A stretch of DNA of 64,000 bases from CBDCDJ01 sp965215355 (lineage in GTDB: Bacteria; Deinococcota; Deinococci; Deinococcales; Trueperaceae), in the NCBI GenBank assembly GCA_965215355.1, contig CBDCDJ010000007.1:620001-684000 (forward strand), given 5' to 3'. Position 1 is the stretch's first letter; every line of letters starts with the position of its first letter. Positions 28,673-37,252 of this stretch are shown one piece after another. Made by a program: the position numbers and the translations under genes. Below the pieces are notes generated by a model. That model was not told the origin of the DNA. It searched no databases and saw only the letters and a program-made list of their open reading frames with translations.

Positions 28673-29083
28673 TCAGTGCAGCGTCGCGCGCCTCGTTTCA
28701 CCGTCGAAGGCGAGTTCGACGTGGAGCGCCTCGGGAAAAAGCTCGAGCAAGGCCTCACCCCACTCGACGACCACGAGCCGGGCGCGTGCCAGGTAGTCTT
28801 CGAGGCCGAGGTCGAGCAGGGCGGCGGCGCTGTCCAAACGGTAAGCGTCGACGTGAACGAGCGTGCCCGTCGGCGTCGGGTACTCGTGGACGAGCGTGTA
28901 GGTAGGGCTGCTGACGTGGGCGGCGCTGCCCAAAGCCGCGCCCAAGGCTTGGGTGAGCGTCGTTTTACCCGCGCCCAAGGGACCGCTCAGGACCAGCAAA
29001 CTGCCCTGCGGCGCGGCCGCGACGAGCCGCCGCGCCAGCCGCTCCGTGTCGCTCAAACGTTCAAGGTCGAACGAGGAGGCCAT
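28673..29083 (-). CDS. tsaE: tRNA t6A biosynthesis ATPase TsaE
   Basis: 136 residues from ATG 29083 (MASSFDLERLSDTERLARRL). Walker A GPLGAGKTTLTQAL, switch-like SPTYTLVHEYP and HVDAYRL, and LVVVEWGEAL are family hallmarks. It is the ATPase of the TsaBDE complex. The start lies 23 bp inside the upstream roadblock-type gene, so it is translationally linked to it; tsaB follows 95 bp later. Confidence 0.93.
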   Translation of the reverse strand: MASSFDLERLSDTERLARRLVAAAPQGSLLVLSGPLGAGKTTLTQALGAALGSAAHVSSPTYTLVHEYPTPTGTLVHVDAYRLDSAAALLDLGLEDYLARARLVVVEWGEALLELFPEALHVELAFDGETRRATLH

Positions 29084-31382
29084 CGAGTTCGGCGAGGTAG
29101 CCGTGAAAGTCCGGCAGCGCGTCGTCCAGACGGTCGGGCTCGACCGAGACGACGAGCCGGTAACCCGGCTCCAGCACCGCGCTGACCAGGACGGTTCGGG
29201 CGAGTTCCACAACGCTCAGCCGGGTGTTGCCCAAGGCCAGTTCCGCCCCGAGCTCGGCCGCGTTGCGCCCCAACTTGGTGAGGGTCGGGTAAAGGGCGTG
29301 GGGCTGCTCGAGCCCTCGGACCCCCGGCCCCTCGGCCGCCAGGACCCGGCCCTGCGGGTCGAACAGGGCGACGGCTTGCACCCCCCCGTCGCGCGAGCGT
29401 TCGGTTACCCAGCGCCGAAGCGCGTCCGGTCCTGCCGACTGAGCAGGCGGCTGAACGGGAGACTGAGCAGACGACTGAGCGGGCGCGTCGAAAAAACCGA
29501 ACAAGCCCTCCACCACACCGCTGCCCGCGAGTTGGTCGGCGACGGCGCGGGTCGCGCCGTACTGGGCCTGCAGGTCGCTCAGCAGCGTCTCAACTCCGCT
29601 CAGGGCGGCGGCGAGTTCGTCTCTGAGCGGAGCTGAGACGTGTTGAAAAGCGTCTCGCTGGCCGTCCAAGTGTTGCAGCAGGGCAGCGACCTTGAAAGTT
29701 TCCTCGCTGTTGAGTTTGGCAACCTCGTCGAACACCTGCAGGGCCGCGTCCAAACGCCCCCCGAAGTCGGTGCTGCGCCGCTCGAGGAGAGTTTGCACCG
29801 TCGCCAGCAGCGCCCACAGGTCGGCGAGTGTGTCCAGGGGTGTGTCCTGTTCCAACTGCGCCCTGGCCGTTTGCAAACGCGTCTTCAAAGTCTGAAATTC
29901 GGGCAGGGCCACGCCTTCGTAGCGGCTGACCTGTTCTTCTAGGTCGTGCAGGTCGCCGAGCTGTTCGGCGAGCCGCGACCGGCGCTCGGCAGCGTCCGGG
30001 GGTCGGGTTTCGCCCCGGTCGTCAAGACGGGTTTCGGACGGGGCCGCACCGTGACGGCTCGAGGCTAGGTGATACAAGCTGCGCAAGTGCTGTACGTCGC
30101 GCAGGGGCGGCAGGGCGGTGTCCAACACGCTCAGCGTGACTTGCAGGTGCTGCAGCAACTCGGTGGTGTCGACGCCGCTGGTGTCAACATTGGAGGTGTG
30201 GACGGAACCGTGGGCAGCGTTCGGCGCGGCGAGCGCCAAACTCAGTTCCTCGCGAATCTTGTTCAGTTCAGCGCTCAGCGCCGCGCGCTCCGCCGCCGCC
30301 GCCGCCGCGAGCGTGGCGCGAAGGGGGTCCAGACTGGTCGCTACGCGCGTGCCTGCGCTGAGTTGCGCCGCGTAGCGGGACAGGTCTTCGGCGAGCGCCG
30401 GACGGTAATTCAACAGGTCGGCGTAGTCGCCCGCCAGTTTGTCGAGGCTGCGGCGTTCGTCGTCCAGGTCGAGTTGCAGCAGCCTGGCGTTCACGTCGGC
30501 GTTTACGTCAGCGTCTACGTCAGCGTCTACGTCGGCGTCGGCTTGGGGAGCGACGGGTCGGCCGGAACCGGGTGGCTGGCTGGCGAGGTGGCCGCCCAGG
30601 AGCAGGTCGTCGGCTTCGCTCTCGGCCTCCAACACACCCTCTTCGCCGCGCCGGGCGGGTGCAGCCTCGACCGCGACGCTCGACTCCATAAGTTTGCGCA
30701 GGTCGGCCGTGAGTTTGTAAGCCCGCTCGACCTCGGCAGGCGCGAGCGTGCGCGCCTGCTGCGCCGTCGCCACCTGACCCAGGAGGTTTTCCAAACGGCG
30801 CACCTTAGGCCCTCCCAAAAACTTGACGTTTTCGAACGACGCCTTCAACTCACCGAGCGCTTTCGCCTGGTAAACGAGCTGGTCGGTCAGCTTTTGCTCG
30901 ACCAGGTCCAGGTTTTGATGGGCCTCGTCCAGCAGCCGACCGGTCTCGCGGCCGGCCTCGTACTCGCTTTCCAAAAGTTGGAGCTGGGCTCGCAACTTCT
31001 GCACTTCGGGCCACTCGAAGTACAAGTTGAAGGGCTTAAGGCGAGCGCGCAACTCGCCGAGCGCCGCCTCTCGAGAGGGTTTAGCGGCTACGGGCGCACC
31101 GCTATTCACCGGGCTGTCGGCTCGAGCGTCCGATCGAGCGTCCAGCTTTTTGAGGGTCTCCAAAATGTGCTGCAGTTTTGTTTTGGCCTCGGTCACCGGC
31201 ATGACGACCTGAAGCTGCCGGTACACCTGGACCTTCAAGATTTTGTCGACGTCGGCGTACTGCAAGGTCGCAGGCGTTTTGGCGAGGGCTTGCAAGCCCT
31301 CCTGCAGCGCGCGAGACACGACGCGAGGGGGCAGCAAGGCCTCGAGGGCCGCTACGGTCGCTTGGTAGACGCTGTTAGCCAT
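29061..31382 (-). CDS. Large coiled-coil protein with C-terminal roadblock-like domain
   Basis: 773 residues, no signal peptide or membrane span, so cytosolic. Residues 1-80 (MANSVYQATVAALEALL, then DVDKILKVQVYRQLQVVM) match the N-terminus of the 308-residue protein at 33454-34380. A long, Leu/Ala/Glu/Gln-rich helical middle (about 110-630) is probably coiled coil and includes a DVDADVNA repeat. The last 120 residues (RRWVTERSRDGGVQAVALFD, LGNTRLSVVELARTVLVSAV) look like a roadblock/LC7 or MglB-type fold. The specific function is unknown. It overlaps tsaE by 23 bp. Confidence 0.75.
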   Translation of the reverse strand: MANSVYQATVAALEALLPPRVVSRALQEGLQALAKTPATLQYADVDKILKVQVYRQLQVVMPVTEAKTKLQHILETLKKLDARSDARADSPVNSGAPVAAKPSREAALGELRARLKPFNLYFEWPEVQKLRAQLQLLESEYEAGRETGRLLDEAHQNLDLVEQKLTDQLVYQAKALGELKASFENVKFLGGPKVRRLENLLGQVATAQQARTLAPAEVERAYKLTADLRKLMESSVAVEAAPARRGEEGVLEAESEADDLLLGGHLASQPPGSGRPVAPQADADVDADVDADVNADVNARLLQLDLDDERRSLDKLAGDYADLLNYRPALAEDLSRYAAQLSAGTRVATSLDPLRATLAAAAAAERAALSAELNKIREELSLALAAPNAAHGSVHTSNVDTSGVDTTELLQHLQVTLSVLDTALPPLRDVQHLRSLYHLASSRHGAAPSETRLDDRGETRPPDAAERRSRLAEQLGDLHDLEEQVSRYEGVALPEFQTLKTRLQTARAQLEQDTPLDTLADLWALLATVQTLLERRSTDFGGRLDAALQVFDEVAKLNSEETFKVAALLQHLDGQRDAFQHVSAPLRDELAAALSGVETLLSDLQAQYGATRAVADQLAGSGVVEGLFGFFDAPAQSSAQSPVQPPAQSAGPDALRRWVTERSRDGGVQAVALFDPQGRVLAAEGPGVRGLEQPHALYPTLTKLGRNAAELGAELALGNTRLSVVELARTVLVSAVLEPGYRLVVSVEPDRLDDALPDFHGYLAELDGLLVRP
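30490..30537 (-). repeat. 12-bp in-frame repeat encoding DVDA/DVNA
   Basis: Four 12-bp units (for example TCTACGTCAGCG on the plus strand) at 30490, 30502, 30514 and 30526 encode alternating Asp-Val-Asp/Asn-Ala tetrapeptides in the coiled-coil protein. Multiples of three keep the frame, so copy number can vary without breaking the gene. Confidence 0.85.
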
Positions 31383-31468
31383 AATCCATCATAGAAGGCG
31401 TACGGGTGGCGTAGCGGCCGTCCCTTACAAACGGCGCTGCTCGGAGCGCGCTGGTAAAAACCGCCGAT

Positions 31469-33457
31469 CTAAAACTCCTCGTCCCAGTCGATGGCCGTGC
31501 CGGTGCTGGCGCGTCCCAAGGCGGTGTCGCCAGAACTGACGACGGCGTCGCCCGCGCCGCGGCCGAGCAGACCGAACTGCACACAAATGCCGTACAGCCC
31601 GGCCACCGCGAGGCCGATGGCTAGGGTGCTCAGCGCCGCCCAAACGACCTGGCTCAGCGTGTTCTGAAAGATGGAGAACGTCGACAAGCTGCCCAGCACG
31701 GCGACGCCGCTCAGGTTGGCGACGAGTTCGAACAGCGAGGCTAAACCTTCGTACATGATGGGCAGAAGAAGCAAAAACAGCGCCGCTCCGACCAAGCGCC
31801 AGTTGCGGTTGGCCCCCCCGAAGGCGAGGTTGAGCAGGTACAAGGGCACCACGGCGAGCAAGCCCAACATCATCATCACCAGCAGCCGCGGCCAGCCCGC
31901 CCACAGCAGGCTCGTGCTCAGCAGGACGCCGGGCCCCGTGGCTGTGCCTGTGGCGGCGCTGCCGGTGACGGCCGCGGCGACACGGTCGGTCTGGCCGACC
32001 AACACGGCGCCGTCCTGCAGACGCAAACCGGGGGCGGTCGCGAAACGGTCGACCAGCTGGCGCGTGTCGGCGCTCACCGCGGCGTCGGGTCCCAACAAGG
32101 GCGCTAAAAAACGCTCGAACGTGTCCTGGTAAGTGTCGAGTCGGGCTTGGACGAAGCCGGCGTCGCCGCGTTGAATGGCCGACAGGGTTCGGCTGCTGTC
32201 GGCGTAGAGCGCTTCCACGGCGTCGTCGACGCTGCTGTACCCGTTCGCCAGATAGGCGTTCACGAGGTCTGCACGGCTCACGTCGTCCAGGTCGAAAGCG
32301 GCCAAAGCAGCCGCCAGGTCGGTGGGAACTGTGTCGAGCAAAGGCAGCGCCGGGACCGGGGTCGGCGCGTCGGGGAGGACAGCCTCTACCACCTCAGCCT
32401 CTATCACCTCAGCCACTGTCGCCTCAGCCACTGTCGCCTCAACCACTGTCGCCTCAACCACTGTCGTTTCAGCCACTGCCACCCCGGCCGCACCGTTTGG
32501 TGCGTCCTCTACGGCCGCCGCGTTTCCAGCCGCCCTCGCTTCGGTAGGAATGTCGGGGGAAGGTGTCGCCAGGCTCGAGGCGGGGTCGGCCACCGGCATT
32601 TGAGCCGCGTCGTCGCTTTGTGGTACCGGTTGTTGCAGCGCTTGCGACTGCGAGGCCGCCGCGGCGGCTTGAAAGTCGCTCAAACTTTGTCGAAGCGCTG
32701 TGAGGCTGCTTTGCAAAGCCACCGGCTCGGCGGCCACGAGGGCTTGAAAGGTCTGGGAAAAACTGGCTGCGGTCGTGGCGCTGAGGCGCGGTGAGTCTTG
32801 AACCGGCAAAAAGTGGGCGTAAGCCCCGGCGAGGGCCAAGTAGGCCGCGTCCCTGTCAAAGATTGCGTCGCTTGCGGCCGGGTCACCTAGGGCCGTGCTC
32901 GCCGCGTCCAAGCGTGTCTGCACGGTTGCCGCCGCGCCCGTGTCGAACGCGGTGATGAGGGCGGGAAAGGTGTCGGCGCCACTCAGAGCGTCCATGTCCG
33001 CGTCCCCGAACGCCATGTCGGCGGCGATGCGGACCAAGCGCTCACGGCTTGCCGCTAAGTCGCCCTCGTTCGCCGCGCGCAGCGCCGACTCGTACACGAG
33101 CCGCCAAATGCCGCCCCGCAGCACGGCGACCTGCACGCCCAGGTCGGTCGCACTCCCGTTTTGAACCGCGGTTTCCGCCCGTGAAAAGGTGCCCTCCAAA
33201 GCCGCGACCAAGTTCGGGCTGCTGGCGTCGCGCGACAGGGTCCGCAGGGTTTGAGCGGCTTGGTCGAGCGCGTTCAGACTTGCAGAGCCGCCCGTGGGCA
33301 AAACGTTGACGGCCTCGTTCAAGCGTCCGACGGCCAGGTCGAAACTTTGCAGGACGGGGTCGTTCGTGAGACCCCCCTCGAGACCGTCCTGGGCAAAGCC
33401 CCAGGCGACGACCAGCAGCAGCCCGCACCCTAAGATGTGGCCTAAACCGCGTTTCAT
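31469..33457 (-). CDS. Secreted/membrane protein of unknown function
   Basis: 662 residues. A signal peptide (MKRGLGHILGCGLLLVVAWG) leads into an all-helical extracytoplasmic region (to about 280), an Ala/Pro/Val/Glu-rich linker with pentapeptide repeats (about 320-365), a second helical region (to about 500), then three strongly hydrophobic spans (around LLVMMMLGLLAVVPLYLLNL, LVGAALFLLLLPIMY and STLAIGLAVAGLYGICV) and a short acidic tail ending DWDEEF. No family recognised. ATG 33457 overlaps the previous stop (ATGA) with AAGGAGG upstream, so it is coupled to the roadblock-like gene. Confidence 0.8.
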   Translation of the reverse strand: MKRGLGHILGCGLLLVVAWGFAQDGLEGGLTNDPVLQSFDLAVGRLNEAVNVLPTGGSASLNALDQAAQTLRTLSRDASSPNLVAALEGTFSRAETAVQNGSATDLGVQVAVLRGGIWRLVYESALRAANEGDLAASRERLVRIAADMAFGDADMDALSGADTFPALITAFDTGAAATVQTRLDAASTALGDPAASDAIFDRDAAYLALAGAYAHFLPVQDSPRLSATTAASFSQTFQALVAAEPVALQSSLTALRQSLSDFQAAAAASQSQALQQPVPQSDDAAQMPVADPASSLATPSPDIPTEARAAGNAAAVEDAPNGAAGVAVAETTVVEATVVEATVAEATVAEVIEAEVVEAVLPDAPTPVPALPLLDTVPTDLAAALAAFDLDDVSRADLVNAYLANGYSSVDDAVEALYADSSRTLSAIQRGDAGFVQARLDTYQDTFERFLAPLLGPDAAVSADTRQLVDRFATAPGLRLQDGAVLVGQTDRVAAAVTGSAATGTATGPGVLLSTSLLWAGWPRLLVMMMLGLLAVVPLYLLNLAFGGANRNWRLVGAALFLLLLPIMYEGLASLFELVANLSGVAVLGSLSTFSIFQNTLSQVVWAALSTLAIGLAVAGLYGICVQFGLLGRGAGDAVVSSGDTALGRASTGTAIDWDEEF
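32382..32471 (-). repeat. 15-bp in-frame repeat encoding Val/Glu/Ala/Thr pentapeptides
   Basis: Six consecutive 15-bp units (plus-strand form GCCACTGTCGCCTCA, at 32412 and 32427 exactly) encode pentapeptides such as VVEAT and VAEAT in the linker of the 662-residue membrane protein. They form part of an extended, acidic extracytoplasmic spacer. Confidence 0.9.
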
Positions 33458-34380
33458 AGTTCCTCCTTGAATTTGTGCAACGTTGCAAACACCACGCCGA
33501 GGTTGAGTTCACTGCTGCCTATCAGCATAAGCGTAACCTCCCCGAACGGAAAGAGAAAAAGCTGACCCCGGCTGTGCGCGACGTAAAAGGTGCGCAGCTC
33601 GCCGCTGCGGCCAAGCAGCCTGAGCCCCAAGGTGCCCAGCCGCGACAAGGCCTCGACCTCGAAGCCGCTGCCGCGCACCGCAGTCACGCCGCCCCCTTCG
33701 AACGCCGCGACCATCTCGACGTGTTCCAACTGGGCGAAAGCGAGCAGAAGGTCGTCGCGCGCCGCCGGTCCCAGGGACGGGGGAGCGGGGGGCGCTGTGA
33801 CCTCGAGCACCCCGGCCTCGAGCACCCCGGCTCCGAGCACCTCAGCCCCGAGCACCTCAGCCCCGAGCACCCCGGCCTCGAGCACCTGAGCGCCAGCGAC
33901 CGGCGCCTCTACCCGCGGCTCGGCGACCGAAAGAGCGCTCGGCCCGACGTGAGCGTACGGCTCCGGCGTCGGTCGACGGCCGGCCGTCAGGCCGAGCACA
34001 GGCGCGTCCGAGCTTGACACGTCCTGACTTGACACCTCCGGGGTCGGCGCGTCCAGGGTCGATAAACCGGACACTGCCCCGTCGGCGGGGAGGGCGGCCG
34101 GCGGCTTTTCTTGGGGCTTCACTTGGCCCGTCTCGTCGGACAAGGTTTGCAGCGTCTTGAACAGCTTTTTGAGGCTCAGCTCGAGTCCGGCGCGTGGCAA
34201 AATCATCGCGAGGTCGCGCAGCACCGGACCTTTGAGGACGCGGCCCATCTCCTGAACGTTGACCGTCTCGGCTGAACAGCTGGCGCCGCGCAGGGCGTTG
34301 TCGAGCACTTGAGAGGCCACCCGTCCGGAGACGAGTTGGGTCAGGCCGTGATGGGTCGTCGCGTAAACTTTGTTCGCCAC
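33454..34380 (-). CDS. Short paralogue of the roadblock-type protein
   Basis: 308 residues from GTG 34380. The N-terminus VANKVYATTHHGLTQLV with RVASQVLDNALRG and LKGPVLRDLAMILP aligns with residues 1-75 of the 773-residue protein. The middle is Pro/Ser/Val-rich with a VLGAE repeat. The C-terminal 100 residues (LEHVEMVAAFEGGGVTAVRG, FGEVTLMLIGSSELNLGVVF) fit a roadblock/LC7 fold. The start was set by matching the paralogue; the frame remains open to a TTG at 34461, giving an unlikely basic extension. First gene of the five-gene operon. Confidence 0.7.
   Translation of the reverse strand: MANKVYATTHHGLTQLVSGRVASQVLDNALRGASCSAETVNVQEMGRVLKGPVLRDLAMILPRAGLELSLKKLFKTLQTLSDETGQVKPQEKPPAALPADGAVSGLSTLDAPTPEVSSQDVSSSDAPVLGLTAGRRPTPEPYAHVGPSALSVAEPRVEAPVAGAQVLEAGVLGAEVLGAEVLGAGVLEAGVLEVTAPPAPPSLGPAARDDLLLAFAQLEHVEMVAAFEGGGVTAVRGSGFEVEALSRLGTLGLRLLGRSGELRTFYVAHSRGQLFLFPFGEVTLMLIGSSELNLGVVFATLHKFKEEL
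33801..33890 (-). repeat. Six 15-bp units encoding VLEAG/VLGAE pentapeptides
   Basis: Units CCTCGAGCACCCCGG (33801, 33816) and close variants at 33831, 33846, 33861 and 33876 encode VLEAG, VLGAE and similar pentapeptides in the linker of the short roadblock-type protein. Several units contain CTCGAG. Confidence 0.9.
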
Positions 34381-34573
34381 CGTTGTTCTGACGAAGCGCC
34401 CTTCGGTTGACGAGCGCTTGCAGCCTCCCTCGACGTAAACGCCCCAACAGCTGAAACGCAAACCGGGGCTGCTTTCAGCATAGGCTTTGCCCTGCTACCG
34501 CCTTGTGAAAAATTCGCAAAAGAGGGACTCGCCGTCAGGCTTCTGTTGCCTCAGGTTTGAACTGCTTTGACCG

Positions 34574-35041
34574 CTAGAGCGGCTCGCTCGCCGCCACCGA
34601 CCCCGCGACCCAGCTCGAGCCCGCCGCGGTCACCTCACGCTTCCAGACCGGCAGCAGTTCCTTGGCGCGGTCGATGCCGAACTGACACGCCCCCAGCGCG
34701 TCTTTGCGGTGTCGCGAAGAGACGACGACGGCGATGCTCGCCTCGCCGGGCGCGAGGCGGCCCAAACGGTGCGCGACGACGACACGCCCCAAGTCGAACG
34801 TGCGGCGCAACTCCTCGACTAAAACGTGCAACTGGGTTTGCAGCATCGCTTCGTAGCCTTCGTAGTCGATGTACTCGACAGTCTCGCCCGCGTTGGGCGA
34901 ACGCACCGTGCCCACAAAACTCGCCACCGCGCCGAACTGGGGCGCGCTGACGAGCCTCAGGTAGCGCCCCGGCTCGAGCACGTCCCGCGTGACGAACAAG
35001 TAATCTTGCTGCTCGTTTTTTTGCGCGCCTTGTCCGGCCAC
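34574..35041 (-). CDS. moaE: Molybdopterin synthase catalytic subunit MoaE
   Basis: 155 residues. Motifs GAVASFVGTVRSPNAGETVE, YIDYEGYEAMLQTQL, VVVAHRLGRLAPGEASIAVV and the catalytic-lysine region RHRKDALGACQFGID/PVWKREV are intact. With MoaD it inserts the dithiolene sulfurs into precursor Z. GTG start at 35041 lies 3 nt after the moaD stop. The rest of the molybdenum cofactor pathway is outside the window. Confidence 0.96.
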   Translation of the reverse strand: MAGQGAQKNEQQDYLFVTRDVLEPGRYLRLVSAPQFGAVASFVGTVRSPNAGETVEYIDYEGYEAMLQTQLHVLVEELRRTFDLGRVVVAHRLGRLAPGEASIAVVVSSRHRKDALGACQFGIDRAKELLPVWKREVTAAGSSWVAGSVAASEPL

Positions 35042-35044
35042 CCG

Positions 35045-35281
35045 CTAGCCCCCCGAGACCGGCGGGAAAAAGGCGACCGTGTCGCCGTCCGCGACGACGC
35101 TTTCGGGTTCGGCGTAGCGCTCGTTTACGGCGCAGAGGCTACCGCTCAAGCTCAGCGCGTGGCTGCGCTCGAGCCGCTCAGCGAGCTGCCGCAAGGTCAC
35201 GGGCGCGTCCAAGGCAAGCTCGAGCTGCCGCGTCCCGGCCGCCTCGCGCAGACTCGCGAAAAACAAAACTTTGACGTTCAT
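35045..35281 (-). CDS. moaD: Molybdopterin synthase sulfur carrier MoaD
   Basis: 78-residue ubiquitin-fold sulfur carrier: VKVLFFASLREAAG at the start, ADGDTVAFFPPVSGG at the end, with the essential C-terminal Gly-Gly that is thiocarboxylated. Normal length. First gene of a tight moaD-moaE pair. Confidence 0.96.
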   Translation of the reverse strand: MNVKVLFFASLREAAGTRQLELALDAPVTLRQLAERLERSHALSLSGSLCAVNERYAEPESVVADGDTVAFFPPVSGG

Positions 35282-35466
35282 AGACTTAGTTTATAGCACT
35301 GTGCCTACACGAGTTGCGGCGCGGTTTCCACGACATCGTCGAGATTAGTGCAGGTATCACTCTCGTGTCCCGCCACTCGCAACAGCGGCGCGACGGTTTC
35401 CACCAAAGCCAGCACTCGAGCGACTTCCTCGGGACGCTTGCCGAACTCGGCCGGCTCATCGGCGCA

Positions 35467-35586
35467 AAAACGAAGCGGGTCTACGTCTACACGCCCGAAG
35501 GTGTAGCTGAACTCGAGGAGCCCGACACGCTCAGCGCCGAGCCCGTTTTGGTTGGGTTTACGCTCGAGCTGGGTGAAATCTGGTAG
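35467..35586 (+). pseudogene. Uma2-family endonuclease C-terminal fragment
   Basis: The plus strand encodes KTKRVYVYTPEGVAELEE then SAEPVLVGFTLELGEIW and a stop, the C-terminal beta-hairpin and end of Uma2 (DUF820) restriction-fold proteins. The catalytic Asp/Glu core that should precede it is absent. Orphan remnant of an accessory gene. Confidence 0.6.
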
Positions 35587-35818
35587 GGCAGGGGCAGCGA
35601 TACGTTTGGCACACCTGGAGCTGCGAACAATCGTTGGATGATGCGGATTCTCGATGCAACCGTCGCGCTCTCCCGTTGCGCACATCCAACGGCGTGACTG
35701 CGCCCGAACAGTCCCCACGGTACCCGCAGCGTGGCGGGGTTAGGATGGAAGTGGAGAAGGTCCCACCCGACACTTACGTCGGTTTTGGTGGGCACGCTGC
35801 AGCTACCTTGATGACGGG

Positions 35819-36268
35819 ATGGTGAAAGCTATCTACCTGCGTCGCGCAATTTTGGCCGACCTGGCTGCGCTCGAGAACCTCGAGCAAACCTTCCCCGGCG
35901 ACCGCCTTTCCCGCCGCAGCTTTCGCCACCTGCTGACCCGCGCCAACGCCGCCGTGCTCGTCGCGGAGCAAGACACTTTGCTGGGCGACGCCGTCGTGCT
36001 GTTTCGAAAAGGCTCGAGCCGCGCCCGCCTCTACTCGCTCGTCGTCGCCCCCGAGGCGCGAGGCCGCGGTCTGGGACAAAAGCTTTTGAACGAGGTCGAG
36101 ACGGAAGCTCGAGCGCGTGGGTGTACCGAACTGAGGCTCGAGGTCCGCGAGGACAACGCCGCCGCCGTCCGTCTTTACGAGCAAAGCGGTTTCGCCCACG
36201 TGGGCCGCGTGGACGACTACTACGACGACCACAGCGCGGCGCTTTGTTTGGGCAAGAGTTTGGTTTAG
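35819..36268 (+). CDS. GNAT acetyltransferase (RimI/ArgA-like)
   Basis: 149-residue single-domain GNAT. The acetyl-CoA loop VVAPEARGRGLGQKLLNEVE and C-terminal VREDNAAAVRLYEQSGFAHV are canonical. Acceptor unknown. GNATs of this kind are known partners of RimK-type ATP-grasp ligases; such a ligase pair is encoded 2 kb away on the other strand, but the genes are not in one operon. ATG 35819. Confidence 0.9.
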   Translation: MVKAIYLRRAILADLAALENLEQTFPGDRLSRRSFRHLLTRANAAVLVAEQDTLLGDAVVLFRKGSSRARLYSLVVAPEARGRGLGQKLLNEVETEARARGCTELRLEVREDNAAAVRLYEQSGFAHVGRVDDYYDDHSAALCLGKSLV

Positions 36269-36306
36269 GCGAGGCTCTTTTGAACGTTGTGCGGGTGGAC
36301 GGCTAT

Positions 36307-36441
36307 TCAAATATCCATATTACCCGTCGCGCGCGGGTAGCCGTGATAACCGACTGCGTAACCGCCGACCAGCAGATACTCAACGTTTTTGAAGTTCAGC
36401 AACTGCAAGAACTCTTTGAAGTCGGGCGATAGCTGGGTCAT
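36307..36441 (-). pseudogene. Truncated nucleotidyltransferase N-terminus
   Basis: 44 codons: MTQLSPDFKEFLQLLNFKNV, then EYLLVGGYAVGYHGYPRATG and NMDI before a TGA. This is the start of a DUF6036/MNT-type nucleotidyltransferase, ending within the GG...DxD catalytic signature. The rest of the gene is not found downstream. A full nucleotidyltransferase of similar type lies 0.2 kb away. Confidence 0.6.
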
Positions 36442-36657
36442 AGCTATAGTTCAGTTAACGCAAGAGTTCGACGGTTTGCAAACGCTCCTGAGGCGTTTTC
36501 GCCTATAAAAAGTTTTTATCATCCGGTTCATTCTCGAGGGAGACGATAGAGAAAGTTGTCTTGTCTACCTTGTCGAGATAGCGTCCATACTTTTAACCTC
36601 ATACTTGATTGTACAGTTTTTTGTCGGGTTGCTCGAGCAGCAGAGGTTTCAGCTCGT

Positions 36658-37098
36658 TTACTCGCTCTGTTCCAGCATCCGCACATCTTCGAGGTCTTTG
36701 TCACGACCTGAGGCACGTTTGGAAGAAAGCAAATCTGCCAACGAGACAACATAAAATACTTGGCCTTCGTACTTCATCGTCTCCCGTCTCTGCCAAGCCG
36801 AAGCAAAGTTAATGCCAGGCGTGGCCGTTTGCACGTCGACACGAACGCGGTCGTTAAAAACCGTGATTTCGTGCGCCAACACGTTTTCCGGCGTGGTCAA
36901 TTCCGCTGTGCCTAAGCGTGCGTCCAAGAAAGCTTTAAGCAACTGTTCCGCGTTTTCCGGCGTGGCCTCAATCAGAATATCGAGGTCGAACGTGGCGTGC
37001 GGAACACCGTGCAGCACAGCCGCGATGCCGCCGATGACAACGTACCGAACGTTATGAGCTTGTAAGGACGCAAACACGTCCTGGAGTCGGTTGAGCAT
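36658..37098 (-). CDS. MNT-type nucleotidyltransferase
   Basis: 146 residues. The N-terminal signature VRYVVIGGIAAVLHGVPHAT with DLDILIEAT matches nucleotidyltransferase-fold proteins of the DUF6036/AbiEii-like group, many of which are antitoxins or toxins that transfer NMP. C-terminal VVSLADLLSSKRASGRDKDLED is the common end of this group. The start overlaps the upstream 66-residue gene by 47 bp. Part of an accessory cluster with a HEPN-like gene. Confidence 0.82.
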   Translation of the reverse strand: MLNRLQDVFASLQAHNVRYVVIGGIAAVLHGVPHATFDLDILIEATPENAEQLLKAFLDARLGTAELTTPENVLAHEITVFNDRVRVDVQTATPGINFASAWQRRETMKYEGQVFYVVSLADLLSSKRASGRDKDLEDVRMLEQSE

Positions 37099-37252
37099 GT
37101 TTTCTTTTGAGAACTTGTGGATTATTTTCTATTATTAGGTCGGTTATCGAACAGAAGAAAGCCATGCGCTCGGTCACCGACAACGACTGGAACCAGCGCG
37201 CCTTCGCTTCGGGTGTCTCTTGTTGTCGGTCGTGGGAAATTGTAAGTTCCAT
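37052..37252 (-). CDS. Small protein paired with the nucleotidyltransferase
   Basis: 66 residues. The pattern KARWFQSLSVTERMAFFCSI and TDLIIENNP then PTPGRVCVLTSS resembles a small protein that commonly precedes nucleotidyltransferase genes of this type in diverse bacteria (from memory; no family name known to me). It overlaps the following gene by 47 bp in another frame, suggesting coupled translation as in two-gene toxin-antitoxin modules. ATG 37252. Confidence 0.65.
   Translation of the reverse strand: MELTISHDRQQETPEAKARWFQSLSVTERMAFFCSITDLIIENNPQVLKRKHAQPTPGRVCVLTSS

Noticed and set aside
30069..31394. 441-codon plus-strand open frame
   Set aside because: Antisense shadow of the 773-residue coiled-coil gene, which has paralogy and a coherent domain layout.
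35305..35718. Minus-strand frame ending 24 bp before moaD
   Set aside because: Its last ~50 codons look protein-like (FGKRPEEVARVLALVETVAP) and might be the end of a lost gene upstream of moaD. The opposite strand has a convincing Uma2 C-terminus over half of it and no family match was recognised, so it was not called.
35587..35818. Possible small gene or RNA between the Uma2 fragment and the GNAT
   Set aside because: No frame with family resemblance, no ribosome-binding site and no recognisable RNA motif; treated as empty.
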